Shown here in pieces: positions 1 to 6,613 of a stretch of 7,259 nt of DNA. This DNA comes from Candidatus Mancarchaeum sp. (GTDB taxonomy: Archaea > Micrarchaeota > Micrarchaeia > Micrarchaeales > Micrarchaeaceae). The notes under the pieces were generated by a model that searched no databases, was not told where the DNA came from, and saw only the letters and a program-made list of their open reading frames with translations. A program made the position numbers and the translations under genes. How positions within the stretch are numbered: the first letter of the stretch is position 1; every line of letters begins with the position of its first letter. The stretch is from positions 1 to 7,259 of the forward strand of contig DAHXOG010000035.1 of assembly GCA_027364995.1 (NCBI GenBank). The letters are read 5' to 3'.

Positions 1-44
1 ACGACAGGAGGTCTTACGTACGCAGGCCAGAAGACCTTCAATGA
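1..44 (+). CDS. nuoI: Probable C-terminal end of NuoI (complex I 2[4Fe-4S] subunit), partial
   Basis: The third reading frame gives DRRSYVRRPEDLQ followed by TGA at 42-44. The ending resembles the 'xPEDL' tails of NuoI-type ferredoxin subunits, and nuoI normally precedes nuoJ. The stop sits inside the ribosome binding site of nuoJ, as expected for a tightly coupled upstream gene. The second frame is also open until TAA at 50-52, so the identity rests on gene order and a weak tail resemblance. No cysteine motif is visible because only 13 complete codons are in the window. NuoI would carry electrons from the peripheral arm towards the quinone site. Confidence 0.5.
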   Translation, partial: DRRSYVRRPEDLQ

Positions 45-47
45 GGT
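43..47 (+). promoter_or_regulatory. Ribosome binding site of nuoJ
   Basis: GAGGT lies 7 nt upstream of the TTG at 55 and is complementary to the anti-Shine-Dalgarno CACCUCC tail of archaeal 16S rRNA. It decides the TTG start of nuoJ, because the frame is open further upstream without a stop. It overlaps the TGA of the preceding frame-3 gene. Confidence 0.6.
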
Positions 48-54
48 TATAAAA

Positions 55-537
55 TTGAACATTGTTGAGATAATAGCAATAATTCTTGTGGCAGTCTTCG
101 AGCTTGGCGCAATAGCATTCATATTCATATCCAAAAGCCTGCTGCATTCCGTAATCAGCCTTACGCTTGCCTTTATAGGGAATTCTGCATTGTTCCTCAT
201 ACTAAACCAGCCATTCCTTGCCATAATACAGCTATTCATATTCGTAGGGGGCATATCCACATACGCGCTTGTCGGAGTGGCGTCATCAAGCTTCTCGAAA
301 TTCAGGCATACAAATAAAGCGTCATTCATAATAGTCTTCATAATAATGCTTGTCGCCATATCGTACCCGGTTTTGGGTATGGCGCTCCCGCATTCCTCAT
401 ATAACCTGTTTTCGACAACGCAAATAAAGAGCGGCTTAGACAATTACATGGGCCTATTCTACCTAATAAGCGCTATGCTTTTCACTGTCGGAATAAGTTC
501 AATAATACTGTTCAAATCAATAGGAAGTATAAAATGA
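55..537 (+). CDS. nuoJ: NADH-quinone oxidoreductase subunit J (membrane arm)
   Basis: This 160-residue, very hydrophobic protein has about five predicted membrane segments (about 5-25, 30-50, 53-76, 90-110 and 132-153). Subunit J (ND6 family) sits at the base of the complex I membrane arm. Its third helix is flexible and takes part in coupling quinone reduction to proton pumping. Residues 53-75 (FLAIIQLFIFVGGI and following) match that helix, with the conserved Gly-Gly bend at 65-66. The Tyr usual in E. coli (VYAGAI) is Phe63 here. The protein is somewhat shorter than the 184 residues of E. coli NuoJ. The start is TTG with GAGGT 7 nt upstream. The stop TGA overlaps the ATG of nuoK (ATGA), which predicts translational coupling. 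The assignment is secure from sequence character plus order J-K-L-M-N. Confidence 0.9.
   Translation: MNIVEIIAIILVAVFELGAIAFIFISKSLLHSVISLTLAFIGNSALFLILNQPFLAIIQLFIFVGGISTYALVGVASSSFSKFRHTNKASFIIVFIIMLVAISYPVLGMALPHSSYNLFSTTQIKSGLDNYMGLFYLISAMLFTVGISSIILFKSIGSIK
522..525 (+). promoter_or_regulatory. Ribosome binding site of nuoK
   Basis: AGGA lies 8 nt before the ATG at 534, within the last codons of nuoJ. It supports the start chosen for nuoK and the ATGA overlap with nuoJ. Confidence 0.5.
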
Positions 538-833
538 TAGAGCAAATGTTCATAGTCATAAGCTTCGCGGTATTCGCATTGGGGATAGCGGGGCTGGTTT
601 CCAGCAGGAACATAGTAATAATGCTGCTATCTACCGAGATAATGCTATTGTCATCCACGCTGCTTGCATTGGTATTCTTCAGCTTCAATGTAAACGGGCA
701 GATACTGCCGTTGCTATTCACGATTTGGGCCATAGCGTCTGCAGAGGCCATAACCGTCATAGTGTTTTACAGGTATCTCATAACCAGCAAGTCAAGCCTT
801 GACATAAAGATACTTTCAAAACTGAGGGAATAG
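534..833 (+). CDS. nuoK: NADH-quinone oxidoreductase subunit K (membrane arm)
   Basis: This 99-residue protein has three membrane helices, the standard size of NuoK/ND4L. It keeps both buried glutamates of the family, which form the link between the quinone-end proton path and the antiporter subunits. Glu35 is in helix 2 (LLSTEIMLLSS, equivalent to E36 in E. coli). Glu71 is in helix 3 (AIASAEAITVIV, equivalent to E72). The ATG overlaps the stop of nuoJ by four bases, and AGGA lies 8 nt upstream. The stop TAG is one base before the nuoL ATG. Length, helix number and the two glutamates make this call firm. Confidence 0.95.
   Translation: MIEQMFIVISFAVFALGIAGLVSSRNIVIMLLSTEIMLLSSTLLALVFFSFNVNGQILPLLFTIWAIASAEAITVIVFYRYLITSKSSLDIKILSKLRE
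824..828 (+). promoter_or_regulatory. Ribosome binding site of nuoL
   Basis: GAGGG within the end of nuoK lies 6 nt before the ATG at 835, supporting that ATG as the nuoL start. Confidence 0.55.
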
Positions 834-834
834 G

Positions 835-2601
835 ATGCTGACACTGTTTGTATTATTGCCCATAATCATTGCATCATTCCTAGCATTGCTTACGCGAGGG
901 CGGGAAAAATACACAGGGCCATTGGTGTTGGGAGGCAGCTTGTTAACGTCCGCAATGGTAATCTATGCGTCGGTTTCCTCATATGGTGCTATACAACAGT
1001 CGAAATGGTTCGGCATATTGGGCTATAATGTTCACATAACGACGCAATTGCTTCCGCTTAATGTGATCCTTGCAGTGCTTATAGCGATAATAACGCCGTT
1101 GATAATGTTCTACTCCATGGGGTACATAGATAACCCTACAGAAAGGCCACGCTTCTTCTTTGAGATGGGGCTTTTCGCAGCATCAATGCTTTTGTTCTCT
1201 ATATCGGGCAATTTCATAGCCATGTTCATTGCATGGGAGATGCTTGGCATAACGAGCTATCTCCTTATAGGATTCTGGTACAATAAGAAAAATCCTCCAT
1301 TTGCTGCAAGGAAATCAATATCCACAATAATAATCGGAGACTTTGCAATGCTTGCAGGGATACTTGCGATATGGGCGTCGTATCACAGCTTCAGCTTCGC
1401 AACGATACTTTCCATGCCTGTTGAGCCAGTGCTGCCAATTGCAATGCTGCTTATATTGATAGCTGCCTTTACGAAGTCTGCGCAGTTCCCATTCCACGAA
1501 TGGCTTGCCGATGCAATGGAAGGCCCTACTCCAGTCTCGGCATTCCTGCATTCATCAACAATGGTCAAGGCAGGCGTGTTCCTCGTATTGGTTCTGTTCC
1601 CCCTTTTTGTCAAGGCAGGGCTGACAGAACTGATACTTGCCATAGGCATAATATCAGCATTGCTCGGCGCGTCAAACGCAATCTCGTCGCACCACATCAA
1701 AAAGATACTCGCATATTCGACCATAGAGGACCTTGGCCTGATGTTCATAGCCATAGGCCTGCATGCCATAATAGCCGCAGTGCTGTTCTTCATAGTGCAG
1801 GCATTCTACAAGGCATTGCTCTTCATGTCAGCAGGATCCATAATGCGCGCCAACTCGGAGGAAGAGGACATATACAAGATATACGGATCATACAAGCGTA
1901 AATTGCTGTACGTACCGATGCTAATAGGCGTGCTTTCCATAGCAGGCATATTCCCGCTTAGCGGCTTCTTCGGAAAAGCCGCCATAGACTTCGCTGCATT
2001 ATCTAACATATATGTTTACATAATACTTGCCGTTATAGATTTCGCCACAAGCGCATACATATTCCGCTGGCTTTTCCTGCATTCAAGGCCGGCGCCAAAA
2101 TCGCATACGGATAATTATTCCAAGATACCAAGAAGCATGCTTTATTCTGGCGCAATAACCTCAGTGTTGGTTCTTGCCGCTGCTATAGCATTCTTCTATA
2201 TAAGCGGATTCCTTTCAAGCTACAACTACACCGCAAGCCTTGCGATAACCATAAGCGAGGCGGTAATAGAGTCGATAATAGTGATATTCGGCATACTCGC
2301 ATCGTATTACATATTCAAGGTCAGGAAGCCAACAGGCGCGATACACACAAATGCCTATTACATACTTTTCAACAGCGTAATAGTAAACTCGGCTTATCTA
2401 TACATATCCAAGGCATTCGTATATTTCGCAGAGGGGATAAACCTTATAGACGAGATGATATACGGATTCTTCGCCTCGGGATCCAACGGAATACTCCTAA
2501 TGTCTGGCAAGCTCAGGAAAATAGTGACTGGAGATTCCAATGAATACCTGATAGCTTTCGTTGCAGGAATAGTGCTTATAATACTTTTATTGCTGGTGTA
2601 A
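835..2601 (+). CDS. nuoL: NADH-quinone oxidoreductase subunit L (antiporter-like)
   Basis: At 588 residues this is slightly shorter than E. coli NuoL (about 613). It is the distal proton-pumping subunit of the complex I membrane arm. Family landmarks are: Glu135 in FIAWEMLGITSYLLIGF; Lys214 and His221 in TKSAQFPFHEWLADAM; GPTPVSAFLHSSTMVKAG at about 230-247; HIKKILAYST at 287-296; Lys326 in QAFYKALLF; and Lys381 in SGFFGKAAI. The C-terminus has the stretch expected to form the long lateral helix (about 525-560), then a final helix beginning TGDSNEYLIAFVAG, as in true NuoL rather than NuoM. Odd points are Phe318 and Gln322 where E. coli has His334 and His338, and IEDLG replacing the usual SQIG after the AYST motif. 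The start ATG is one base after the nuoK stop. The TAA shares its last base with the nuoM ATG. Confidence 0.96.
   Translation: MLTLFVLLPIIIASFLALLTRGREKYTGPLVLGGSLLTSAMVIYASVSSYGAIQQSKWFGILGYNVHITTQLLPLNVILAVLIAIITPLIMFYSMGYIDNPTERPRFFFEMGLFAASMLLFSISGNFIAMFIAWEMLGITSYLLIGFWYNKKNPPFAARKSISTIIIGDFAMLAGILAIWASYHSFSFATILSMPVEPVLPIAMLLILIAAFTKSAQFPFHEWLADAMEGPTPVSAFLHSSTMVKAGVFLVLVLFPLFVKAGLTELILAIGIISALLGASNAISSHHIKKILAYSTIEDLGLMFIAIGLHAIIAAVLFFIVQAFYKALLFMSAGSIMRANSEEEDIYKIYGSYKRKLLYVPMLIGVLSIAGIFPLSGFFGKAAIDFAALSNIYVYIILAVIDFATSAYIFRWLFLHSRPAPKSHTDNYSKIPRSMLYSGAITSVLVLAAAIAFFYISGFLSSYNYTASLAITISEAVIESIIVIFGILASYYIFKVRKPTGAIHTNAYYILFNSVIVNSAYLYISKAFVYFAEGINLIDEMIYGFFASGSNGILLMSGKLRKIVTGDSNEYLIAFVAGIVLIILLLLV
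2595..2598 (+). promoter_or_regulatory. Weak ribosome binding site of nuoM
   Basis: GGTG lies at the end of nuoL. It is 2 nt from the ATG at 2601 and 5 nt from a second in-frame ATG at 2604. The spacing fits 2604 better, so NuoM may start one codon later than listed. Confidence 0.35.
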
Positions 2602-4031
2602 TGATGTTTCCCATATTATTTCTGATAATGGCCATTGCCGGCGTATCCGGAATAGCATCGGCATTATACGGCAATTACAACACCGCCAAGAGGATAGCGA
2701 TAGGCAGCGGCATAATAATACTCGCGCTGGCCATCGCAGTATTGGCATCGGCCTTCTATGTCAAAGGCTTTGTAGGCAGCGTGGAATCCGTAGCCTATAT
2801 AAGCCAGTTCGGGATATCTTTCTCATTAACCGCAACAGTTGCAGGCATAGTGCTTTTGCTTCTTACTGCGATAGTATCATTGGCAGCCTCAATAACAATA
2901 TCGCGCAAGTTCGAGGATGAGAGAAACATATACCCATTAATAATGCTTTTTGAATTCTCCGCCATCGGATTGTTTCTTTCGTCAAACCTATTCCTGTTCT
3001 ATATATTCTGGGACGTAGGGGTAATAGCATCCTATTTCCTGATAAGCTCATTCGGCTCAGGCAATCGCAGCCATGCAGCCAATACGTTCCTTATATATTC
3101 AATATTCGCAAGCGCCGTGCTGCTGCTTGGCATAATGCTGATATACTTCTACACTCCGGTAAACTCGTTCAGCATATCATACATAGCATCGCATAGCTCA
3201 TTGATACCGAGCTCAATACAATCATTGCTATTCCTGCTGTTCTTCGTAGCGTTTATGGTAAAGATGCCAATATTCCCGTTCCATTCATGGATGCAAAACG
3301 CCTATACGGAAGCGCCTACACAGGGCTCAATGCTCATATCTGGGGTGTTATCCAAATTCGGGGCATACGGGATGCTTGTGCTGTTCTCGATGTTCTCATT
3401 CTCGTCGCATTTCGCCAAATACGCATTCGTGTTGGGAACGATATCCGCTTTCTACGCTGCTTTCGTAATAATGAGGCAAAAGGACCTCAAAAGCATAACC
3501 GCATACTCAAGCATGCTGGAGTCAGGAATAATACTTGTAGGCATATCATCATTAAGCGCCATAGGCACTGCCGGAGCGCTTTACCTAATGCTCGCCCACG
3601 GTTTAGTCATGGCCCTGATGTTCGCCGTTATAGGCGGCATAGAGGTGTCGTACGGTACGAGGAACATAGAAGCGCTCAAAGGCATAATAAGGGAATCCAT
3701 GGGCTCTGCGTACTCGTTCCTCATAGGGGTATTTGCATCCACCGGATTGCCGCTGACCGCGGGGTTCATAGCGGACGTGCTCATATTCATAGGTGCAATA
3801 AGCACATACGGGCTGTACGGCGCAATACCATTGTTCAGCATACTGCTGCTTGGGCTATATATGTATTATGTGGTGAATAAATCATTCTTTGCAGGTAAAG
3901 AGTATTCGAACAGCATAGCAAAGCTTCCAAAAGGGATAATGGTTTCATCCTATATGGCCATGGCGGCAATATTCATATTCGGGCTGTTTCCATTCATAAT
4001 AACCAAGCTTTTGGGCTTTACCATAATATAG
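2601..4031 (+). CDS. nuoM: NADH-quinone oxidoreductase subunit M (antiporter-like)
   Basis: This 476-residue, roughly 14-helix protein is the middle antiporter-like subunit of the membrane arm. NuoM landmarks are: Lys221 in MVKMPIFPFHSW; the EAPTQGSMLISGVLSKFGAYG block with Lys252; QKDLKSITAYSS at about 293-304; His333 in LAHG; YGTRNIEALKGI at 351-362; and GLPLTAGFIAD at 382-392. Two glutamates normally conserved in NuoM are aspartates. Asp138 is in FWDVGV (E. coli E144) and Asp392 is in GFIAD (E. coli E407). The usual LPDAH after the HxW motif reads MQNAY. ATG at 2601 overlaps the nuoL TAA by one base; ATG at 2604 is an alternative. Gene order between L and N supports M over a second L. Confidence 0.95.
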   Translation: MMFPILFLIMAIAGVSGIASALYGNYNTAKRIAIGSGIIILALAIAVLASAFYVKGFVGSVESVAYISQFGISFSLTATVAGIVLLLLTAIVSLAASITISRKFEDERNIYPLIMLFEFSAIGLFLSSNLFLFYIFWDVGVIASYFLISSFGSGNRSHAANTFLIYSIFASAVLLLGIMLIYFYTPVNSFSISYIASHSSLIPSSIQSLLFLLFFVAFMVKMPIFPFHSWMQNAYTEAPTQGSMLISGVLSKFGAYGMLVLFSMFSFSSHFAKYAFVLGTISAFYAAFVIMRQKDLKSITAYSSMLESGIILVGISSLSAIGTAGALYLMLAHGLVMALMFAVIGGIEVSYGTRNIEALKGIIRESMGSAYSFLIGVFASTGLPLTAGFIADVLIFIGAISTYGLYGAIPLFSILLLGLYMYYVVNKSFFAGKEYSNSIAKLPKGIMVSSYMAMAAIFIFGLFPFIITKLLGFTII

Positions 4032-4034
4032 TGA
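4031..4034 (+). promoter_or_regulatory. Weak ribosome binding site of nuoN
   Basis: GTGA lies 4 nt before the ATG at 4039 and matches the GUGA part of the archaeal AGGAGGUGAUC consensus. It begins on the last base of the nuoM stop codon. Confidence 0.35.
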
Positions 4035-4038
4035 GATT

Positions 4039-5433
4039 ATGCCAATAATTACAAATTTTGCAATTCCGACGCTTCTGGTACTTTTAATCGTATCTGGCCT
4101 GGGATCCGTACTGTACAAAAACAAGAGGCTATCGTTCGGCATAAACTCTGCGCTTTTCGCAATAATGCTATCATTCGGATTATACTACAGCGCAACCGGA
4201 GCATCATTCAATGTGTTCTCGCTCTACCACATATATCCGTTCTCGTCATTCGCAATAATACTTTTCTCCGTTTCGATGCTTCTGGTAAACTTCGCTGCAT
4301 ACTCATTGGACAAATCATATGTAAAATTCGGCATGCTGCTGCCTATAATATCGATAGGAGCATTTTCCGTAGCAATGGCATCGTCACTGCTGACAATAAT
4401 AATATCCATAGAGATTATGACGATACCTACCATATTGCTAATAGCGATGTGCGGCAAGGCATTTGCAGAGCCAGCAACAAAGCTATTCCTGCTGTCCGCC
4501 ATATCCATAGCCACATTGGCGTTTTCCATAGCGCTTATATTCCCTTACGATTCTACGCTATCAATAGCGCAGGCTAGCTCGGGAACCCTTGGCTCACAGT
4601 ATTTCATGGTGCTATCGCTAATACTTTTGGTGGCGTCATTGGGCACAGAGGCGGCATTGTTTCCGTTTGACCTATGGATACCTGACGTGTACCAAGGTTC
4701 GCCAAACGCCATTAGCCCTATGCTCGCAGGGATCAACAAGAAGGTAGCATTCATTGCGCTCATAGAAATATCATTCATAGTGTTTGCCGGGATGAAGCAC
4801 GATATCGTATCCATTTTCGAAGTGCTTGCCGTGCTTACTATGTTCTTCGGAAATCTTGTTGCTTTGGTCCAGAAGAACGTAAAAAGGATGTTCGCATATT
4901 CCTCCATATCCCAGGCCGGATACATATTGGTCGGGTTGGCATCGGTATCAGCATTCGGGCTTGAGGCTTCACTGTTCCAGATATTCGCGCATTCGATAAT
5001 GATAATAGGCGCTTTTGTGATTGTTGGCTTCCTTGCAATGGAAGGACTCAATACATTAGAAGATTATAAAGGGCTTTCGCATAAGAACAGGTTTTCCTCG
5101 TTCTCTTTGGCCATAATAATGCTTTCAATGGCCGGAATCCCTGGCCTTATAGGCTTCGTCGGCAAATTCCTGCTTTTCTCAAGTGCCATAAGCTCCGGGC
5201 TCATAGCATTGGCCTTCATCGGGATAATAAACAGCTTCATATCAATCTATTATTACGGTAAGCTGATAAGCAATATATACTCGGGCACGCCGCACAAGGC
5301 GATATCCATACCGAGAAGCGTATTCGTTGTCATGCTTGCAGTAGTGATAATAATAATAGCCTTGGGCATATACCCTGCGCCTTTGATGGCCATAGCTTCC
5401 AGGGCATCGGTTTCATTATTCGGAATCATTTGA
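4039..5433 (+). CDS. nuoN: NADH-quinone oxidoreductase subunit N (antiporter-like)
   Basis: This 464-residue, roughly 14-helix protein is the antiporter-like subunit nearest the NuoK end. Family signatures are: Glu125 in ISIEIMTIP; FPFDLWIPDVYQGSP at 208-222; Lys234/Lys235 in GINKKVAFIA; QKNVKRMFAYSSISQAGY at about 278-295; MLSMAGIPGLIGFVGKF at 361-377 with Lys376; and EDYKGL at 341-346, the usual turn before helix 11. Two positions differ from E. coli NuoN. The helix-7 lysine of FKLSLVPFH aligns with Glu204 in TEAALFPFD, and the histidine of PFHxW is Asp211. It begins 7 nt after the nuoM stop. It ends 7 nt before the stop of the opposing reductase gene, so it is the last gene of the operon. 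Confidence 0.95.
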   Translation: MPIITNFAIPTLLVLLIVSGLGSVLYKNKRLSFGINSALFAIMLSFGLYYSATGASFNVFSLYHIYPFSSFAIILFSVSMLLVNFAAYSLDKSYVKFGMLLPIISIGAFSVAMASSLLTIIISIEIMTIPTILLIAMCGKAFAEPATKLFLLSAISIATLAFSIALIFPYDSTLSIAQASSGTLGSQYFMVLSLILLVASLGTEAALFPFDLWIPDVYQGSPNAISPMLAGINKKVAFIALIEISFIVFAGMKHDIVSIFEVLAVLTMFFGNLVALVQKNVKRMFAYSSISQAGYILVGLASVSAFGLEASLFQIFAHSIMIIGAFVIVGFLAMEGLNTLEDYKGLSHKNRFSSFSLAIIMLSMAGIPGLIGFVGKFLLFSSAISSGLIALAFIGIINSFISIYYYGKLISNIYSGTPHKAISIPRSVFVVMLAVVIIIIALGIYPAPLMAIASRASVSLFGII

Positions 5434-5440
5434 CTATCGG

Positions 5441-6550
5441 CTATTTGGCCAACCCCCTAAGGAAAAATCGCTTAAGCATTAGGGTAGGGCTGTCCATGTC
5501 CCCGTATTTTGCGAAAAATGCCTCGGCTCCAAGCGCCTTTGCAATGCCTATGAACCTTTCCATATGCGCTTCGCTAACCATTGAATAATATTTATGCAAT
5601 GCATTGTGCATCTTAAGGTCAGTGCCATAAGAGCGCCTCCAATCCTTCTCATACAGCGAAAGCCTCCTGTCATTCTTAAGGTTCATGTACACGCTGTTTG
5701 CCGCCACCTTTGCGCATGCTATGCCGAATATTATCCCGCCGCCTGTTGTTGCCTTGGTCTGTCCCGCGGCATCCCCGACAAGAAGCACATTCCCATTTAC
5801 CGTTTTGGACCTGCTTGAGATCGGTATTATGCTCGCATGCCCCTTTATCAATCTCGCATCCGCAAGGCTCTTGTCCACATTGCGGTTCTTAGTAAAAGCG
5901 GAGAAAGCCTCCATGCTGTGCCTCTTGCTGCTCTCGGTAATGCCAACCCCTGCTTCTAATGTTGAATCGGAATAAGGCGCAATCCATCCGAAAAAGCCAT
6001 TGGCGAAATTCCTTGAAAAATAAAGGTCAACCATCCCCTTATCCTCTATGCAGTTTGTACATTCGTATTCGGCCTTGTAAGTCAGCACGAAGTCTTTTAT
6101 GCTCGGGAAGGAGAACGCCCTCGCAACGTTAGACACTGCACCGTCCGCTCCTATTATTATGGTATTGCCGTCGTCCATGTCCTTTATGGCGGAAAGATCC
6201 AGCCTTTTCCCCAATTTGAATATCGCTCCCATATCTACAGCCGCATCATAATTGGCCTTGGCAAGAAGCCCTCTATCCACTATGTAAGCCTGTGTCTTTT
6301 CGGTTTTTACATTAAGTGTCTGTTTTCCGAAATGCAGTCTGGCTCCATTTAGCCTATTCACTATGCAATCCTTGTACGATAAGCCGCTGAGCTCAAGCCC
6401 GCGCTTTGAGAGTATCCCGGATGCCTTATCCGACCCTTCGTCCACAGAATGCTTTCCATCATAAACCGTGACCTCAAGCCCATACCCTGCGAGCTCCTTG
6501 GCCAAGGCTAAGCCTATTATTCCAGCCCCTATAATTACTACTCTTTTCAA
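5441..6550 (-). CDS. FAD-dependent geranylgeranyl reductase family protein
   Basis: This is a 369-residue soluble-type flavoprotein. A Rossmann dinucleotide site GAGIIG (residues 8-13) follows MKRVVII, with the acidic end of strand 2 at Asp31. A VDRGLLAK segment lies at 91-98, a GADGAVSNVAR motif at 134-144, and a GFFGWIAP stretch at 185-192 corresponding to the substrate-side aromatic-Trp-Pro motif of the family. The second FAD motif, LLVGDAAGQTKATTGGGI, lies at 256-273. This pattern is typical of archaeal geranylgeranyl reductases, which hydrogenate double bonds of isoprenoid chains in ether lipids or precursors. Some relatives act on quinone side chains or are of unknown substrate, so the substrate is inference. 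The start is TTG with an in-frame TAG immediately before it, so no upstream start is possible, and GAGG lies 8 nt upstream. The gene converges on nuoN. Confidence 0.85.
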   Translation of the reverse strand: MKRVVIIGAGIIGLALAKELAGYGLEVTVYDGKHSVDEGSDKASGILSKRGLELSGLSYKDCIVNRLNGARLHFGKQTLNVKTEKTQAYIVDRGLLAKANYDAAVDMGAIFKLGKRLDLSAIKDMDDGNTIIIGADGAVSNVARAFSFPSIKDFVLTYKAEYECTNCIEDKGMVDLYFSRNFANGFFGWIAPYSDSTLEAGVGITESSKRHSMEAFSAFTKNRNVDKSLADARLIKGHASIIPISSRSKTVNGNVLLVGDAAGQTKATTGGGIIFGIACAKVAANSVYMNLKNDRRLSLYEKDWRRSYGTDLKMHNALHKYYSMVSEAHMERFIGIAKALGAEAFFAKYGDMDSPTLMLKRFFLRGLAK

Positions 6551-6558
6551 CTAGGCCG

Positions 6559-6562
6559 CCTC
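6559..6562 (-). promoter_or_regulatory. Ribosome binding site of the reductase gene
   Basis: On the minus strand GAGG lies 8 nt before the TTG start at 6550. Together with the TAG codon directly preceding the TTG, it supports this unusual start codon. Confidence 0.45.
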
Positions 6563-6566
6563 TGTA

Positions 6567-6576
6567 GTATTTATAG
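6567..6576 (-). promoter_or_regulatory. Candidate TATA box for the reductase gene (proximal)
   Basis: The minus strand reads CTATAAATAC. Archaeal transcription usually starts about 25 nt downstream of the box. From here that would fall close to the TTG at 6550, giving a leaderless or nearly leaderless mRNA. The farther TTTAAATAG box (6583-6591) would leave a leader of about 12 nt that includes the GAGG site. Which box is used cannot be decided from sequence. Confidence 0.45.
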
Positions 6577-6582
6577 CTTTCT

Positions 6583-6591
6583 ATTTAAATT
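6583..6591. promoter_or_regulatory. Palindromic box A, candidate bidirectional TATA element
   Basis: ATTTAAAT at 6583-6590 is its own reverse complement. It reads TTTAAATT on plus and TTTAAATAG on minus, both close to the archaeal box A consensus. On the plus strand it predicts a start of transcription near 6611-6614, at or just before the first plausible codon of the TBP-repeat gene. On the minus strand it can serve the reductase gene. It is the most obvious promoter element in the 63-bp divergent region. Confidence 0.5.
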
Positions 6592-6604
6592 TATTATTAA
6601 CTAC

Positions 6605-6608
6605 GGTG
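6605..6608 (+). promoter_or_regulatory. Possible ribosome binding site for the TBP-repeat gene
   Basis: GGTG lies 5 nt upstream of the ACG at 6614, within GGTGGT, a partial match to AGGAGGUGAUC. It helps only if the mRNA starts upstream of it; the TATA position would instead favour a leaderless message starting near 6611-6614. Confidence 0.25.
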
Positions 6609-6613
6609 GTTTA

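Noticed and set aside
6..13. AGGAGGTC as a strong ribosome binding site near the window start
   Set aside because: No start codon lies at suitable spacing, and the nearest gene start (55) is about 40 nt away and has its own GAGGT.
1500..1901. A 133-codon plus-strand frame inside nuoL
   Set aside because: It is a frame-shifted shadow of strongly conserved NuoL sequence, and the NuoL frame is uninterrupted across it.
3287..3880. A 197-codon open frame inside nuoM on the same strand
   Set aside because: It lies in another frame of a clearly coding nuoM, its translation is Arg/His-rich with no recognisable motif, and no ribosome site stands out.
4545..5051. A 168-codon open frame on the minus strand inside nuoN
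   Set aside because: It mirrors the nuoN codon pattern (ATA/GCA-rich sense codons lacking stops in antisense) and its product matches no family I know.
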